Assembly: GCF_964033635.1 (NCBI RefSeq)
Contig: NZ_OZ035533.1
Coordinates: forward strand, 2,046,001 to 2,110,000
DNA from: Chitinophaga sp. MM2321
GTDB taxonomy: Bacteria; Bacteroidota; Bacteroidia; Chitinophagales; Chitinophagaceae
Reading direction: 5' to 3'
Length of the DNA stretch: 64,000 bases
Shown piece by piece: positions 34,448 to 45,100 of the stretch (within the stretch, counting starts at the first letter, position 1; every line of letters starts with the position of its first letter). Below the pieces are notes generated by a model. The model was given only the letters and a program-made list of their open reading frames with translations. It was not told the origin of the DNA and did no database searches. The position numbers and the translations under genes are program-made.

Positions 34448-36820
34448 TTGAATATACGTTGTCACTTTACTAAAGTAAAAAATTACCGATTAGATATGAT
34501 ACGTGTGTCTAGAGCTTCGTTGCTTGTTTTGTCCTGTAGTTTTATGTCGCAGGTTATATATGCGCAGTCTTTTAATGAGGTTAATAACGTATTAAAAGCC
34601 ATTAGTGGAAGTATTCAGTTAGGAGTAAGTAAATATGAAGGCTACAACCCCGTAGAGAAAATGACTGTTGTTCAGAATTCTCAACAGTTCACATTTGATA
34701 ACTGGCGTATGCAATTACATGCTAAACCGGTACTTAATCACCCGGAGGCGCTGGATATAACTGCCAGTTTTAAGTTAACAGAAGGCGTTTCACTTTCTAC
34801 CGCCCTATCTGTTTCGTTTGGTTTTAGTAAGTGGAGCCAGGACAATTATGTAATGGTGCCTGCTATTGTCTATAATGGCAACCGTTATCACAGCATTGGA
34901 AACAGCTACAGCCCTCCTTATACAAAGGATATGTATTACAATCCCAAAGTACCGCTTACCATTTCCAACAATCCACGCCTGGCAATTGAATATGGAAAGG
35001 CATCGCTAGTTGAATTGCAAACAGGTAACGCTGCTACTCCTGCTATGTGTTTCTTTTCACCAGCTACAAAAAAGGGTTTTATAGTACTTACAGATCAGCA
35101 GTCGGAATGGGGTAATCATGGAATGACAATCGCAGAAAATGCCGCGCAGGACAGTTGCAGCTTTTCACTATCGGTACCAGCTATGCGGAAACTGGCCGCC
35201 GGGTTTGGTGACTTTCACCAGAGCGGCGATAAGGCAGTCAACTGGAAAGCAGGAGATGAAGTGAAGTTGCAATGCAGGATCTATGTATTTGATGCAAAAA
35301 ATATTCCTGACCTGCTTACGAAATTTATACATGTTCGGAAAGCCTTTATTGGACCCAACGAGCCACGTAACCAGCTACCGATGAGCAAGGAGTTAGAAAT
35401 GGCCACCACTATTTGCAGCAATAATTTTGTAACCGTTCCGGTAGGAAGCTATTACACACCCGAAAACAATAAAGATTTTCAACTGGGCTGGGTAAGTGGT
35501 ATGATGAACAGTTATCCGATGCTGGCGCTTAATAACGAAAAAGAGCGCAATCGTGTAGCAGCTGAACTTGATTTTGTGGTAAGTAAATTACAAGGGAAGA
35601 GTGGCTATTTTTATGGAGGCATTACAGCGAATGGTGAATTGCGCCCTGAAAAAATGCATCCCGATTTTCCTGAACCGCAGGCAATGGTGCGTAAAAACAG
35701 TGACGCCCTGCTTTGGTTAATGAAGCACTTGTTGCTCTTTAAAGCGCAGGGATATGGCAGTATGATAAAACCGGAATGGGAAAATGCTGCTCAAAAACTG
35801 GCAACAGCATTTGCAAATACCTGGAGAAAGTATGGTGAATTCGGACAGTATATTGCACCCGAAACAGGTGAAATAGCCGTATTCAATTCAACAGCCGGAG
35901 CGATTGCACCTGCGGGGCTGGCCATTGCTGCCGGATATTTTAAACAACCACAATGGTTGCAGATAGCAAAAGAATCCGCTAACTATTATTACACAAGAGA
36001 TGTAGTAAAACAAGGACTCACTGGTGGTCATTGTGGTGATATTTCAATGGATGCAGATGCTGAATCGGCTTTTGGGTTTTTGGAATCATTAATGGCATTA
36101 TACTATTATACAAGCGATAAAACCTGGTTGCAAAAGGCCGAAGTACAGGCTGCGCTTTGCGCTACATGGACAATTTCCTATGATCCCGTTTTCCCATCTA
36201 ATAGTCAGATTGGAAAACTACAATCAAAAATGGCGGGTGCTGTTTGGGCAAGTATTCAAAACAAACATGCGGCGCCGGGCATCTGTACAGCATCTGGTGA
36301 TTATTTGTTTAAACTCTATCGTGCTACCGGTAATCAATTGTATGCCGATTTGATCAGAGATATTCAACATGCACATGCAGAAGCGGTAAACATACCGCCG
36401 CATCATATAACAACCAATAATCTTGTCGGTTCAAGTATGGAGCGCATACAACCCAGCGATGCAGAAGGAAGAGAAAGTATCGGCAACTACATCAATACCC
36501 GCAACTCATGGACAGAAACCAATGGTATGCTCATGGGACTGGAATTGCCGGGTATATATATACAAACCGACAAGAATAAACTGTATGTGTTTGACCATGT
36601 AGCAGCAAAAATTGTTAAGCAGGAGGCTAATGGTACCACGCTGTTGCTGAAAAATCCTACACAGTTTGATGCAAATGTGGCCGTTTTTGCTGAAACCAGT
36701 CAGCAGGCATTAAAGGCGCTTGACTACACCGCTTTTGTAAACTGGCCTAAAGTAAAACTAAAAACGGGAGAAACAAGGCAGGTTTATATTACTGCGGCGG
36801 GGAAAGTAAAACTGCTGTAA
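34448..36820 (+). CDS. Unassigned secreted protein, probable (alpha/alpha)-barrel carbohydrate-active enzyme
   Basis: No family recognised. The open frame starts at 34448, but Met17 at 34496 (MIRVSRASLLVLSCSFMSQV) gives a cleaner signal peptide ending VIYAQ. Residues about 40-300 are beta-rich. About 320-700 consist of long helices with the periodic pattern of an (alpha/alpha)6 toroid (FANTWRKYGEFGQYIAPETG, SAGAIAPAGLAIAAGYF-like stretch, DADAESAFGFLESLMALYYY), as in several hydrolase and lyase families. A short beta domain ends it (ANGTTLLLKNPTQFDANVAV). Its gap to the preceding gene is 3 bases (51 with the later start), so they form an operon pair. Function is unknown. Confidence 0.72.
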   Translation: MNIRCHFTKVKNYRLDMIRVSRASLLVLSCSFMSQVIYAQSFNEVNNVLKAISGSIQLGVSKYEGYNPVEKMTVVQNSQQFTFDNWRMQLHAKPVLNHPEALDITASFKLTEGVSLSTALSVSFGFSKWSQDNYVMVPAIVYNGNRYHSIGNSYSPPYTKDMYYNPKVPLTISNNPRLAIEYGKASLVELQTGNAATPAMCFFSPATKKGFIVLTDQQSEWGNHGMTIAENAAQDSCSFSLSVPAMRKLAAGFGDFHQSGDKAVNWKAGDEVKLQCRIYVFDAKNIPDLLTKFIHVRKAFIGPNEPRNQLPMSKELEMATTICSNNFVTVPVGSYYTPENNKDFQLGWVSGMMNSYPMLALNNEKERNRVAAELDFVVSKLQGKSGYFYGGITANGELRPEKMHPDFPEPQAMVRKNSDALLWLMKHLLLFKAQGYGSMIKPEWENAAQKLATAFANTWRKYGEFGQYIAPETGEIAVFNSTAGAIAPAGLAIAAGYFKQPQWLQIAKESANYYYTRDVVKQGLTGGHCGDISMDADAESAFGFLESLMALYYYTSDKTWLQKAEVQAALCATWTISYDPVFPSNSQIGKLQSKMAGAVWASIQNKHAAPGICTASGDYLFKLYRATGNQLYADLIRDIQHAHAEAVNIPPHHITTNNLVGSSMERIQPSDAEGRESIGNYINTRNSWTETNGMLMGLELPGIYIQTDKNKLYVFDHVAAKIVKQEANGTTLLLKNPTQFDANVAVFAETSQQALKALDYTAFVNWPKVKLKTGETRQVYITAAGKVKLL

Positions 36821-36846
36821 TTTTCAAAGAAAGATGATGGGACTGA

Positions 36847-39225
36847 TTATTCTTTTCTCAGGCTTTTCACCGGGTTCACTAATGCCGCTTTGATAGACTG
36901 GTAGCTGACCGTTAATATGGCAATCGCTACTGATAAGAAACATGCCGCCGCAAATACCCACCATTGAATACTGACATGATATTCATAATCCTGTAACCAT
37001 TTATACATACTCCAATATGATAATGGCGCTGCTATTACAAATGAAATAATGACCAGCTTTACAAAATCTTTGGATAATAAAGTAGTAATGTTTGTTATAG
37101 ATGCGCCTAATACTTTCCGCACACCAATTTCCTTTATCCTGCTTTCTGCCATATATGTAGCAAGACCAAATAAACCAAGGCATGAAATGAAAATGGTAAG
37201 TCCTGCAAATAAAGCGGCTAAAGTCCCCTGGCGTTGTTCATTGTCGAATTTTTCCGCATAGGCTTCATCTACGAACTTATATTCAAAGGGATATTCCGGG
37301 TTGTATTTTTTGAAAATAGCTGCTACCTTTTTCAGGTTTTGAGCAGTAGCATTATGCCCGTTTAGTTTTATCTGTATCACTTTAAAACTCATGAAGCTAC
37401 TCTTGGCACCGCATATCAATATCGGTCTTGTTGGCTCATAAGGGCTGGTAAGAATAAAATCTTTTATAACCCCTACAATATGCCAGTCAATGCCAAGGTC
37501 ACTTACTATTTTGCCAATCGGGTCTTTGAACTTCATTGTTTTCAGTGCCGATTCATTTATAATCAGCCCCGTTGAATCAGTAGGGAACTTTTTTAAGTCG
37601 AAATCACGGCCTTCTATAAATTGTAACCCTGCTGTAGTACCCAGTCCTTCATCAGATAAATACCGATCGAAAGATGTTTTATCATCCGGGTCCTTTCCTT
37701 CCCAGTTCTGTCCCCAGCCATTGCTCCACCGCTCCGTAAGCGGGGAGTTTGTTCTTGTAATGGATGTTGCAATACCTGATTCGAGCAATTCATTTTTTAT
37801 CAATGCATAGTTCTTGGGTATATCGCCCGTCATGAAATGGTAAATGAGATTATCTTTGTTATACCCTGTCTCCCGGTCACGGGCATAGTCTATCTGTTGT
37901 TTTACGATAATCGTGCAGATGATAAGCATGGTGGCAAATGTGAACTGCAATATGACCAGTATCTTTCTTGGCGTTACTAATGCATTTGCTTTTTTGAATG
38001 TACCTTTTAACACCTTAACGGGCTGGAAAGATGAAAGAAAGAATGCGGGATAACTGCCGGCTAATAAACCCGTGAACAGGATAAACCCGATAAATGCCAC
38101 CCATGTATAGATACTGCCAAAGTTTAGAAATAGTTTTTTATCTGTAAGCTGGTTGTAGCTGGGTAGGCTTATCTGAACAATAATGATAGCTACAATACCT
38201 GCCAGGAAGGCGATAAAAACAGATTCCCCGATAAACTGGCTGATGAGAGAACTTTTCTGGGCGCCCACTACTTTTCGTATCCCTACTTCCTTCGCCCGCT
38301 TCTCACTTCTTGCAGTACTCAGGTTCATAAAATTGATGCAGGCAATCAATAATATTAACCCCGAGATGATACCGAATATTTTTACAAATGTGCTGCGACC
38401 GCCGTTGTCTTCCACACCATTGGTGAAGCTTGAATACATACGCCAGCGGTGAAGCGGGTAAATAAACAGCTCCCATTTTATCTTTTTTGCTTCATCGCTG
38501 TATTGTTGTTTCAATCCTTTTATTTTAGGAGCCACAGCAGCATAGGTTGCATTTGGCTTCAGCATCACATAGGTAGGGGTGCTGTTATCGCTCCAGCCCC
38601 AATCCTCTCCCTCCCTGTATTTTAAGGATGACCAGGGCAATAGGTACTCAAAATCAAACCTTGTATTATTAGGAGGATCTTTTAGAATGCCGGTAACAGT
38701 GAAATTATCTCTATTGTCAATTTTTATAATTTTCCCCATGGCGTCTTCATGGCCGAATAAACTTTTGGCTGTTTTTTCAGTAAGCACTACTGAATGTATA
38801 TCATACAGGGCGGTGGACGGATTTCCTTTCAGCATCGGGAAACTAAACATCTGGAGAAAACCGGTATCAACCGTCATTCCCGACTTCATTAATTTTTTAT
38901 CACCAACTGAAAAGAGCATATTATCATTCGTGTTTACCCTTACGGTACGCGCTATTTCAGGCAGATCTTTTTCCAGTGCGCGGGCCGTCAATGCAGATAC
39001 GGTATTCCAGCAGGAGACTTTGCCATCAAATGGTACACGATTCCATACCTCGTATATCCTGTCTTTGTTTTTATGAAACTCATCGTAGCTTTGCTCGTCT
39101 TGTATCCACAGCAAAATAAGGATCGCCGCAGCCATGCCTACTGCAAGACCTGCAATGTTGATTGCCGAAAATCCTTTATTACGCAGAAGATTCCGGTAAA
39201 CGACTTTGAAGAAATTTCTAATCAT
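36847..39225 (-). CDS. Two-module MacB/FtsX ABC transporter permease
   Basis: Inner-membrane permease of the duplicated form common in Bacteroidota (792 residues). Each half has an N-terminal helix, a periplasmic MacB_PCD domain and an FtsX three-helix bundle. The first module opens with YRNLLRNKGFSAINIAGLAVG, and FtsX motifs RSEKRAKEVGIRKVVGAQKS and ESRIKEIGVRKVLGASITN mark the two cytoplasmic coupling loops. No ATPase, membrane-fusion protein or regulator is adjacent, so its substrate is unknown. It is convergent with the unassigned pair, 26 bases apart. It has no evident functional link to the sugar genes. Confidence 0.92.
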   Translation of the reverse strand: MIRNFFKVVYRNLLRNKGFSAINIAGLAVGMAAAILILLWIQDEQSYDEFHKNKDRIYEVWNRVPFDGKVSCWNTVSALTARALEKDLPEIARTVRVNTNDNMLFSVGDKKLMKSGMTVDTGFLQMFSFPMLKGNPSTALYDIHSVVLTEKTAKSLFGHEDAMGKIIKIDNRDNFTVTGILKDPPNNTRFDFEYLLPWSSLKYREGEDWGWSDNSTPTYVMLKPNATYAAVAPKIKGLKQQYSDEAKKIKWELFIYPLHRWRMYSSFTNGVEDNGGRSTFVKIFGIISGLILLIACINFMNLSTARSEKRAKEVGIRKVVGAQKSSLISQFIGESVFIAFLAGIVAIIIVQISLPSYNQLTDKKLFLNFGSIYTWVAFIGFILFTGLLAGSYPAFFLSSFQPVKVLKGTFKKANALVTPRKILVILQFTFATMLIICTIIVKQQIDYARDRETGYNKDNLIYHFMTGDIPKNYALIKNELLESGIATSITRTNSPLTERWSNGWGQNWEGKDPDDKTSFDRYLSDEGLGTTAGLQFIEGRDFDLKKFPTDSTGLIINESALKTMKFKDPIGKIVSDLGIDWHIVGVIKDFILTSPYEPTRPILICGAKSSFMSFKVIQIKLNGHNATAQNLKKVAAIFKKYNPEYPFEYKFVDEAYAEKFDNEQRQGTLAALFAGLTIFISCLGLFGLATYMAESRIKEIGVRKVLGASITNITTLLSKDFVKLVIISFVIAAPLSYWSMYKWLQDYEYHVSIQWWVFAAACFLSVAIAILTVSYQSIKAALVNPVKSLRKE

Positions 39226-39428
39226 AAAATGTCAATAACTCATTGAAATGGTAACGGGTACAGTTTGAAGGGACAGTGTGCTAAGACAGTGCCGGATAGT
39301 CATGTGGTTGATTTACAGTGAGATAGTTGCCTCCTCAATACGAATTTGTTCGTTTTCGATACAAAAACTGTTCACTTTTGAACGCTTCCCAAATTCTAAA
39401 AGAAAAACTTCATACCTTAAAATAAAAA

Positions 39429-40022
39429 ATGATTTTTAGTAAAGTCCGCTTCAGACTGGTTCTCTTTTTTTTGCTGATCCTTTCTGTTCATTCATTTGGA
39501 CAATCAGAAAACCCGGCTGTCAGGGATGTAACTGTGGAGATGCTGGCATGGGTCAAGCATTTGAATAATGATATAGATAAATATTATTCCCCCGAAAAAG
39601 GAGCCGAGTTAAACCAGTATCTGGAAGAGTTGAAACAGGACCTGACCAGTTACATGAAGACGAGAAAAACCCTTTCAGACAGTTTGTTCCGGAATAATAT
39701 CGCTCCCGGAAGGAAGGATATCAATAACCTGGAATTGATGAAAACGAAGATGAGCACCGTTATGGAACGGATGCGCAGTGTTACTGATTTGGCAAGCAAG
39801 GAGCTCCGGGCAGAAGGCGACCGTCTGAATGATGAAATTTATGATGTTTTATATGGACAGCAAGTCCGCTACTTATCCAGCCTGGAAGCATTTTTTGCCG
39901 GTGTTGAGGTGAGTAAAAAGGATCTGGCTATTGATGGCAGTAAAAGTATTCCCCGTTTAGAAGAGTGTATTAATCTTATTTCCGTATTACAAGGTAAGAT
40001 TGATAAAAAGATGAAGAAATAA
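39429..40022 (+). CDS. Small secreted helical protein of unknown function
   Basis: No family recognised. 197 residues: a signal peptide (about 1-25, LVLFFLLILSVHSFGQ), then an almost entirely helical, charged domain rich in Lys, Glu and Asp (ELNQYLEELKQDLTSYMKTR, MKTKMSTVMERMRSVTDLAS), suggesting a helical bundle or coiled coil in the periplasm. It stands alone, 83 bases before the PUL 2 sigma gene and in the same direction, and may or may not belong with it. Confidence 0.6.
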   Translation: MIFSKVRFRLVLFFLLILSVHSFGQSENPAVRDVTVEMLAWVKHLNNDIDKYYSPEKGAELNQYLEELKQDLTSYMKTRKTLSDSLFRNNIAPGRKDINNLELMKTKMSTVMERMRSVTDLASKELRAEGDRLNDEIYDVLYGQQVRYLSSLEAFFAGVEVSKKDLAIDGSKSIPRLEECINLISVLQGKIDKKMKK

Positions 40023-40105
40023 AAGCGACCGTAGTTACAGGAGCTTAAACTTTGTCCGGTGGAATTGTAATAATATAATTATATTGAAGGTATATTATGT
40101 TTTAA

Positions 40106-40693
40106 ATGTTGCCAACCAGCTTGTATACTGAGAGCGAGTTAGTCCAGAAAGTAGCCGGGGGGGATGAAGCAGCTTATAAAGAATTATTCACACGTTACTG
40201 GGACCAGATTTATTCCACCGCGTTCATGTTTACCAAATCTCCGGAGATGTCCGAAGATATGGCACAGGAAGTATTTGCCAGGATCTGGGTAAAGCGTGAA
40301 AAGTTAAAAGACGTCATCAGGTTCGATGCTTTCCTTTTTATAACCGCCCGGAACCTGATTTTTGATCAGCTTCGCCAGAAAGTGTTCACGTATGAATATG
40401 GACAATACCTGACAGAGTATTTTAAAGACCCCTCTCTTTCTCCCGTTGATAATATTGAATTAAAGGAGATGGAAAAAATTATCCGCGAGGGCATTAGCTC
40501 ACTACCCCGCCAACAACAAACTGCTTTTTGTCTCAGCCGCTTCCAGGGCTTAAAACACGAAGAAATCGCCGTGAAGATGGGCATCTCCAGGGAAAGCGTT
40601 AAAAGCCATATTGTAAGGGCGATCGCCAGTCTCCGGAAACATCTGGGACAACATGCAGCACCGGTACTTGTCTTTATAATGCTGCAATTATAA
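40106..40693 (+). CDS. ECF RNA polymerase sigma factor of PUL 2
   Basis: 195-residue ECF sigma factor. Region 2 reads AYKELFTRYWDQIYSTAFMF and EDMAQEVFARIWVKREKL. Region 4 reads RFQGLKHEEIAVKMGISRES. The C-terminus ends in a hydrophobic run (APVLVFIMLQL), as in the other two full sigma factors. It precedes FecR, SusC and SusD in the same direction, so it should be the dedicated activator of that operon. Confidence 0.94.
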   Translation: MLPTSLYTESELVQKVAGGDEAAYKELFTRYWDQIYSTAFMFTKSPEMSEDMAQEVFARIWVKREKLKDVIRFDAFLFITARNLIFDQLRQKVFTYEYGQYLTEYFKDPSLSPVDNIELKEMEKIIREGISSLPRQQQTAFCLSRFQGLKHEEIAVKMGISRESVKSHIVRAIASLRKHLGQHAAPVLVFIMLQL

Positions 40694-40814
40694 AATATTT
40701 TTTTTCTGTTGCTCCCTATTTTCTCCAGCTTACGTCTTTATAGTAGTATGAATGAGTTGCCGGATGCTGATACCGCATACAGGTATCATCATGGCACCAT
40801 ATAAAATATTGACT

Positions 40815-42011
40815 ATGACGTCGGATTTCGAGCACTTATTGGAAAACTTTCTGCAAGGTGAGCTAACACCGGAAGAATTAAAAGTGTTTTTAGCAGGTAC
40901 AGAGGACCAGGATAACCTGGAAGTCCTGCGCCGCGTTTTAGCCGAAAAGCTGCATCAGAAAGCGTATAGTGGCTTGTCGGGGTCCGCTGATATTGACAGA
41001 ATGTTCCGGCAGATGCAGGAAAAAGCAAAAATGCAGGAACAGAATGAAGCTGAAATTATACCTATACGGTCAACACGGAAATATTTACAGTTTACAAAGG
41101 TTGCTGCAGCCGTTATGCTGCTGATTGGCATTACCGCCTACTTCTGGAGCCGTTATACGCCCAGCAGCCCGCTTGCCCAAAAGGATAAGAAATCTGAATT
41201 GAAAAAGGATGTAATGCCAGGCGGCAACAGAGCGGTGCTGACTTTATCAAATGGCGCAAAAATCGTACTGGACAGTGCTTCCAACGGGATGCTGGCACAA
41301 CAGGGGAACAGCAGTGTGGTAAAATTGTCAAATGGACAGTTATCTTACCAGCAAAATGGCGGGGCTAGCAGGGAGATCCTGTATAATACTATGAGTACGC
41401 CGCGTGGAGGCCAGTATAAACTGATCCTGCCGGATGGTACACAGGTATGGCTGAATGCATCTTCGTCAGTCACCTATCCAACTGCCTTTGCCGGCAAGGA
41501 AAGAAAGGTGGATGTGGTGGGAGAAGCCTATTTTGAAGTAGTGCAAAATGCAGAGATGCCTTTTAAAGTAACCGCAAATGGCGTAGCGGTAAATGTATTG
41601 GGCACACACTTTAATGTAAATGCCTATGGCGATGAGGCCACCACAAAAATTACGTTACTGGAAGGTGCGGTAAGGATAACAAAAGGTACGGCTACCACTT
41701 TACTGAAGCCTGGCCAGCAGGCACAGGTATCCAGGAGTAATGAAATAAAATTTAATGATGGGGTAGAAGTAGAAGAAGCCGTAGCCTGGAAAAATGGCCT
41801 GTTCTGGTTCAACGGAGTAGACCTACCCGGTATCATGCGGCAGTTATCAAGATGGTATGATATTGATGTAGCCTACGAGGGAGAGATACCCCACCGGCAC
41901 TTTTCCGGACATGTATTCCGTCATCTCAATTTATCTGAAGTATTAAAAATATTAGAATTAAGCCACGTTCATTTCAGAATAGAAGGGAAAAAACTGATAG
42001 TAACACCATAA
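40815..42011 (+). CDS. FecR-family anti-sigma factor with DUF4974 domain
   Basis: Inner-membrane anti-sigma factor. The start chosen is MTSDFEHLLENFLQGELTPE at 40815 (398 residues). In-frame ATGs at 40752 and 40791 would add sequence not seen in relatives. A cytoplasmic sigma-binding region comes first, then one membrane helix (VAAAVMLLIGITAYFW). The periplasmic FecR domain carries STPRGGQYKLILPDGTQVWL and VVGEAYFEVVQNAEMPF, and the C-terminal domain has PGIMRQLSRWYDIDVAYE. It lies between the sigma gene and susC. It resembles the PUL 1 FecR closely, including the PGGNRAVLTLS and NGMLAQQGN words, suggesting a common origin. Confidence 0.93.
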   Translation: MTSDFEHLLENFLQGELTPEELKVFLAGTEDQDNLEVLRRVLAEKLHQKAYSGLSGSADIDRMFRQMQEKAKMQEQNEAEIIPIRSTRKYLQFTKVAAAVMLLIGITAYFWSRYTPSSPLAQKDKKSELKKDVMPGGNRAVLTLSNGAKIVLDSASNGMLAQQGNSSVVKLSNGQLSYQQNGGASREILYNTMSTPRGGQYKLILPDGTQVWLNASSSVTYPTAFAGKERKVDVVGEAYFEVVQNAEMPFKVTANGVAVNVLGTHFNVNAYGDEATTKITLLEGAVRITKGTATTLLKPGQQAQVSRSNEIKFNDGVEVEEAVAWKNGLFWFNGVDLPGIMRQLSRWYDIDVAYEGEIPHRHFSGHVFRHLNLSEVLKILELSHVHFRIEGKKLIVTP

Positions 42012-42070
42012 AGGTCAACCAGAAAAGAACACGTTAAAAAAGAAGAAACAATTTATTTAGTCAGCTAAAC

Positions 42071-42102
42071 AAAAACCGGGAAGTGTTTGCGGCACCCCCC
42101 GG
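42071..42102 (-). terminator. Intrinsic terminator pointing against susC of PUL 2
   Basis: Minus strand: CCGGG (42102-42098) pairs with CCCGG (42080-42076), with an inner CAC/GTG pair and a 7-base loop, then TTTTTGTTT. In the susC direction it has an A-run before it and no T-run after it. Confidence 0.55.
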
Positions 42103-42170
42103 CGAAGCGTTCAGGCCAGTCTTATTTATATAAGACTGATGGAATCTCATTACCTATTCTTTCACCTAAA
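42071..42170 (-). ncRNA. Candidate cis-antisense RNA over the PUL 2 susC leader
   Basis: On the minus strand, TAACTTTG (42183-42176) matches the -7 box TAnnTTTG and overlaps the A of the susC start codon. TTTG at 42210-42207 is a possible -33 element, with a slightly long 23-base gap. Transcription from about 42170 would meet an intrinsic terminator at 42102-42071. The geometry is the same as at PUL 1: -7 box ending on the start codon, terminator about 100 bases away. The product would cover the susC 5' leader. Ends are estimated. Confidence 0.45.
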
Positions 42171-42182
42171 CAGCACAAAGTT

Positions 42183-45100
42183 ATGTTTTTAAAAGTTTTC
42201 TGTAAACAAAGACTGATAACCGCTGTTTGCAATTGGCCCTGTGCAAACAGTAAAACAATGCAGTTTATGAAGATAACCAGCATTTTATTACTAGGTATTT
42301 GCCTTCAGGTGAGCGCCAAAGTATATCCCCAGAAAATAACCCTTTCTGAAAAGAAAGCGCCCCTGGAAAAGCTTTTCAGGGAGATCAAGCTACAGAGCGG
42401 GTATCTCTTTTTTTATGACCCCGACGTCATTAAAAAGACACAACCAGTTGACATTAATGTAGACAAAGCCGGCCTGGAAGAGGTGCTGGCCATTTGCTTC
42501 AGAAACCAACCGCTGGAATACACGATCAGCAATAAGATCATTATTGTTAATCCAAAAACAGCGAACCTGGAATCCTCGTCCATGCTGGCGCCACCACCTG
42601 TGGACATCAGTGGAAAGGTGGTAGACGAAGCGGGAAATCCTTTACCCGGGGCTTCCGTAAAGATAAAGGGGAGCAGCAAAGGCGCTTCGGCTGATGCCAA
42701 TGGAAATTTCAACCTGCAGATTCCCGATAACAAGGCCGTTTTGATCGTTTCTTTCATCGGCTACGAAAGCCAGGAAGTGGCGGCTACAGGCGGGCAGATG
42801 TCCATTGTTTTGAAGCGGGAAGACACGCAGATAAGTGACATCGTAGTAATTGGATACGGTACTTCAAAGAAAAGTGATCTCACAGGGTCATTATCTTACG
42901 TTTCCAGTAAGGATTTCGAAGACCAGCCCGTTACCCGTTTAGACCAGGCTTTACAAGGCAGGGCAACCGGTGTTCAGGTAACCACTACTTCCGGTTCTCC
43001 CGGTGGTGATGTGCGTATCAGGATAAGAGGTTCCAACTCCTTAACAGGCGATAATAGTCCGCTGTATGTGGTAGACGGCTTTGTAGGGGCAGACTTTAAT
43101 AATATCAACACAGAAGATATCGCTTCTATTGTTGTCTTGAAGGATGCTTCTTCTACTGCTATCTATGGCAGCAGGGGCGCTAATGGTGTCATCATTATCA
43201 CTACCAAAACGGGCAAGTCCGGTAAGATGCAGGTAAATCTCATGACCAGGCTCAGTACTTCAGAAGTGATTGGCCGTTATGATGTGATGAATGCCGCAGA
43301 CTTTGCGGAGACCGTCAATGCCCGCGACCTGGCACTGACACCTCCCGGCGGTGGATACACACCGCGCTTTTCTGATGCAGAGATCCAGGGATTCCGGCAA
43401 AAAGGCGGAACAGACTGGCAGGATGAAATTTTCAGATCCGGCATAGGAAAAGAATACCAGCTTGGTTTTACAGGAGGTTCCGAGAAAACCACCTACCTGA
43501 TCAACGGTAATTATTTAAACCAGGAAGGTATTATCCGCAACTCGGATTTTAAGCGTTATTCTATCCGCTCTAACGTTGCTTCGCAGATTACTGACAAGTT
43601 TTCTCTCCGGCTTAATTTTACCGGTATCAGAAGAGAAAATCATAATAGCAGTGGTACCGGAGCAAGGGGCAGTTCTTTAGGACAGGCACTTGCGTGGGCG
43701 CCTACAACGCCTGTTTATGCGCCTAACGGACAGTATACCATCAAAGATCCCACCAGTTCTATCTTCTCTAATCCGGTAGCGATCAATGAACAATCCGATA
43801 ACCGAAACGACAGAACGAACGTAAACCTGATAGGTGGAGTACGTTATCAGTTTTTGCCGGAATTATCCCTGGATATTCAGGGTGGTATCAACTATACCAA
43901 TGATCAGTACAAAGGATTCGCTGGCCCTGCCATCACGGCTAATACGCCTTCGGCTTCCCGTGCTTCCAATGAAAATATCCTGATACAGAACACCAATAAC
44001 CTGACCTATAAAAAGGTATTTAATGATGTTCATAATCTGGAAGTGACCGGGGTATTGGAAACACAACAATCCAAAGGAACCGGTTTTGATGTATCAGTGA
44101 ATGGGCTTACTTATCCCGATCTGAAATACAACAACATGGCACTTTCCGTTTCCTCTCAAGTGGGTTCCGGTTATGGTGAGTGGAGTTTGTTATCGTTCTT
44201 AGGTAGGGTTAACTATGATTATAAAGATAAATATTTCGTGTCTGCCTCTATTCGCCGCGATGGATCTTCCAAATTCCGCGGAAAGAATAAGTTCAGCACC
44301 TTCCCGTCCGCAGCTGTTGGCTGGAAATTATCTGAAGAACCGTTCCTCAAAGACCTGAATATTTTCCAGAATTTGAAATTAAGAGGTAGCTGGGGCTTAA
44401 CGGGTAATCAGGGTATTAATCCTTATGCAACCCTTTCTGCCTATACCACCAATCTGGATGATGCGGGGATGGTATTCAATGGCGCAGCCGGTACGATTGT
44501 TTCCGGTATTGCTTTGGGTAATCCGGGTAACCTGGATCTGAAATGGGAAACAACCGAACAGATTAATGCCGGGATAGATGTGGAAATTTTCCAGGGAGCC
44601 GTTACGCTGACTGCCGATTATTTCGTAAAGAATACCCGTGATCTATTGCTGAATCAGCCTGTACCAGGCTACCTGGGTGGCAATTCCATTCTGTCGAATG
44701 TGGGTAATATGCAAAACAAGGGATGGGAGTTTTCAGTGGGTGTGAATGCATTTGCCAGAAGGGATTTCAACTGGAATAGTTCATTCAACGTCTCTTTTGT
44801 AAAAAATACATTGGTAAGCTTGGGCGAAGACCGGGAGGAAATACGGTTTGACGAGTTTATATTAAGACCAGGCGAACCTATTGGTACTTTCTTTGGCTAT
44901 AAATACCTGGGCACCTATAAGGCTAAGGACGCAGCCGACGCGGCAAGATATGGCCTTAAACCAGGCGATGCCCGCTACCTGGATGTGAATGACGATGGGA
45001 AGTATGACGAAGATGATTACCAGATAATAGGACATGCATTACCTAAAACTTCTTTAGGATGGAATAATACTTTTACTTACAAAAACTTTGGGCTGAATGT

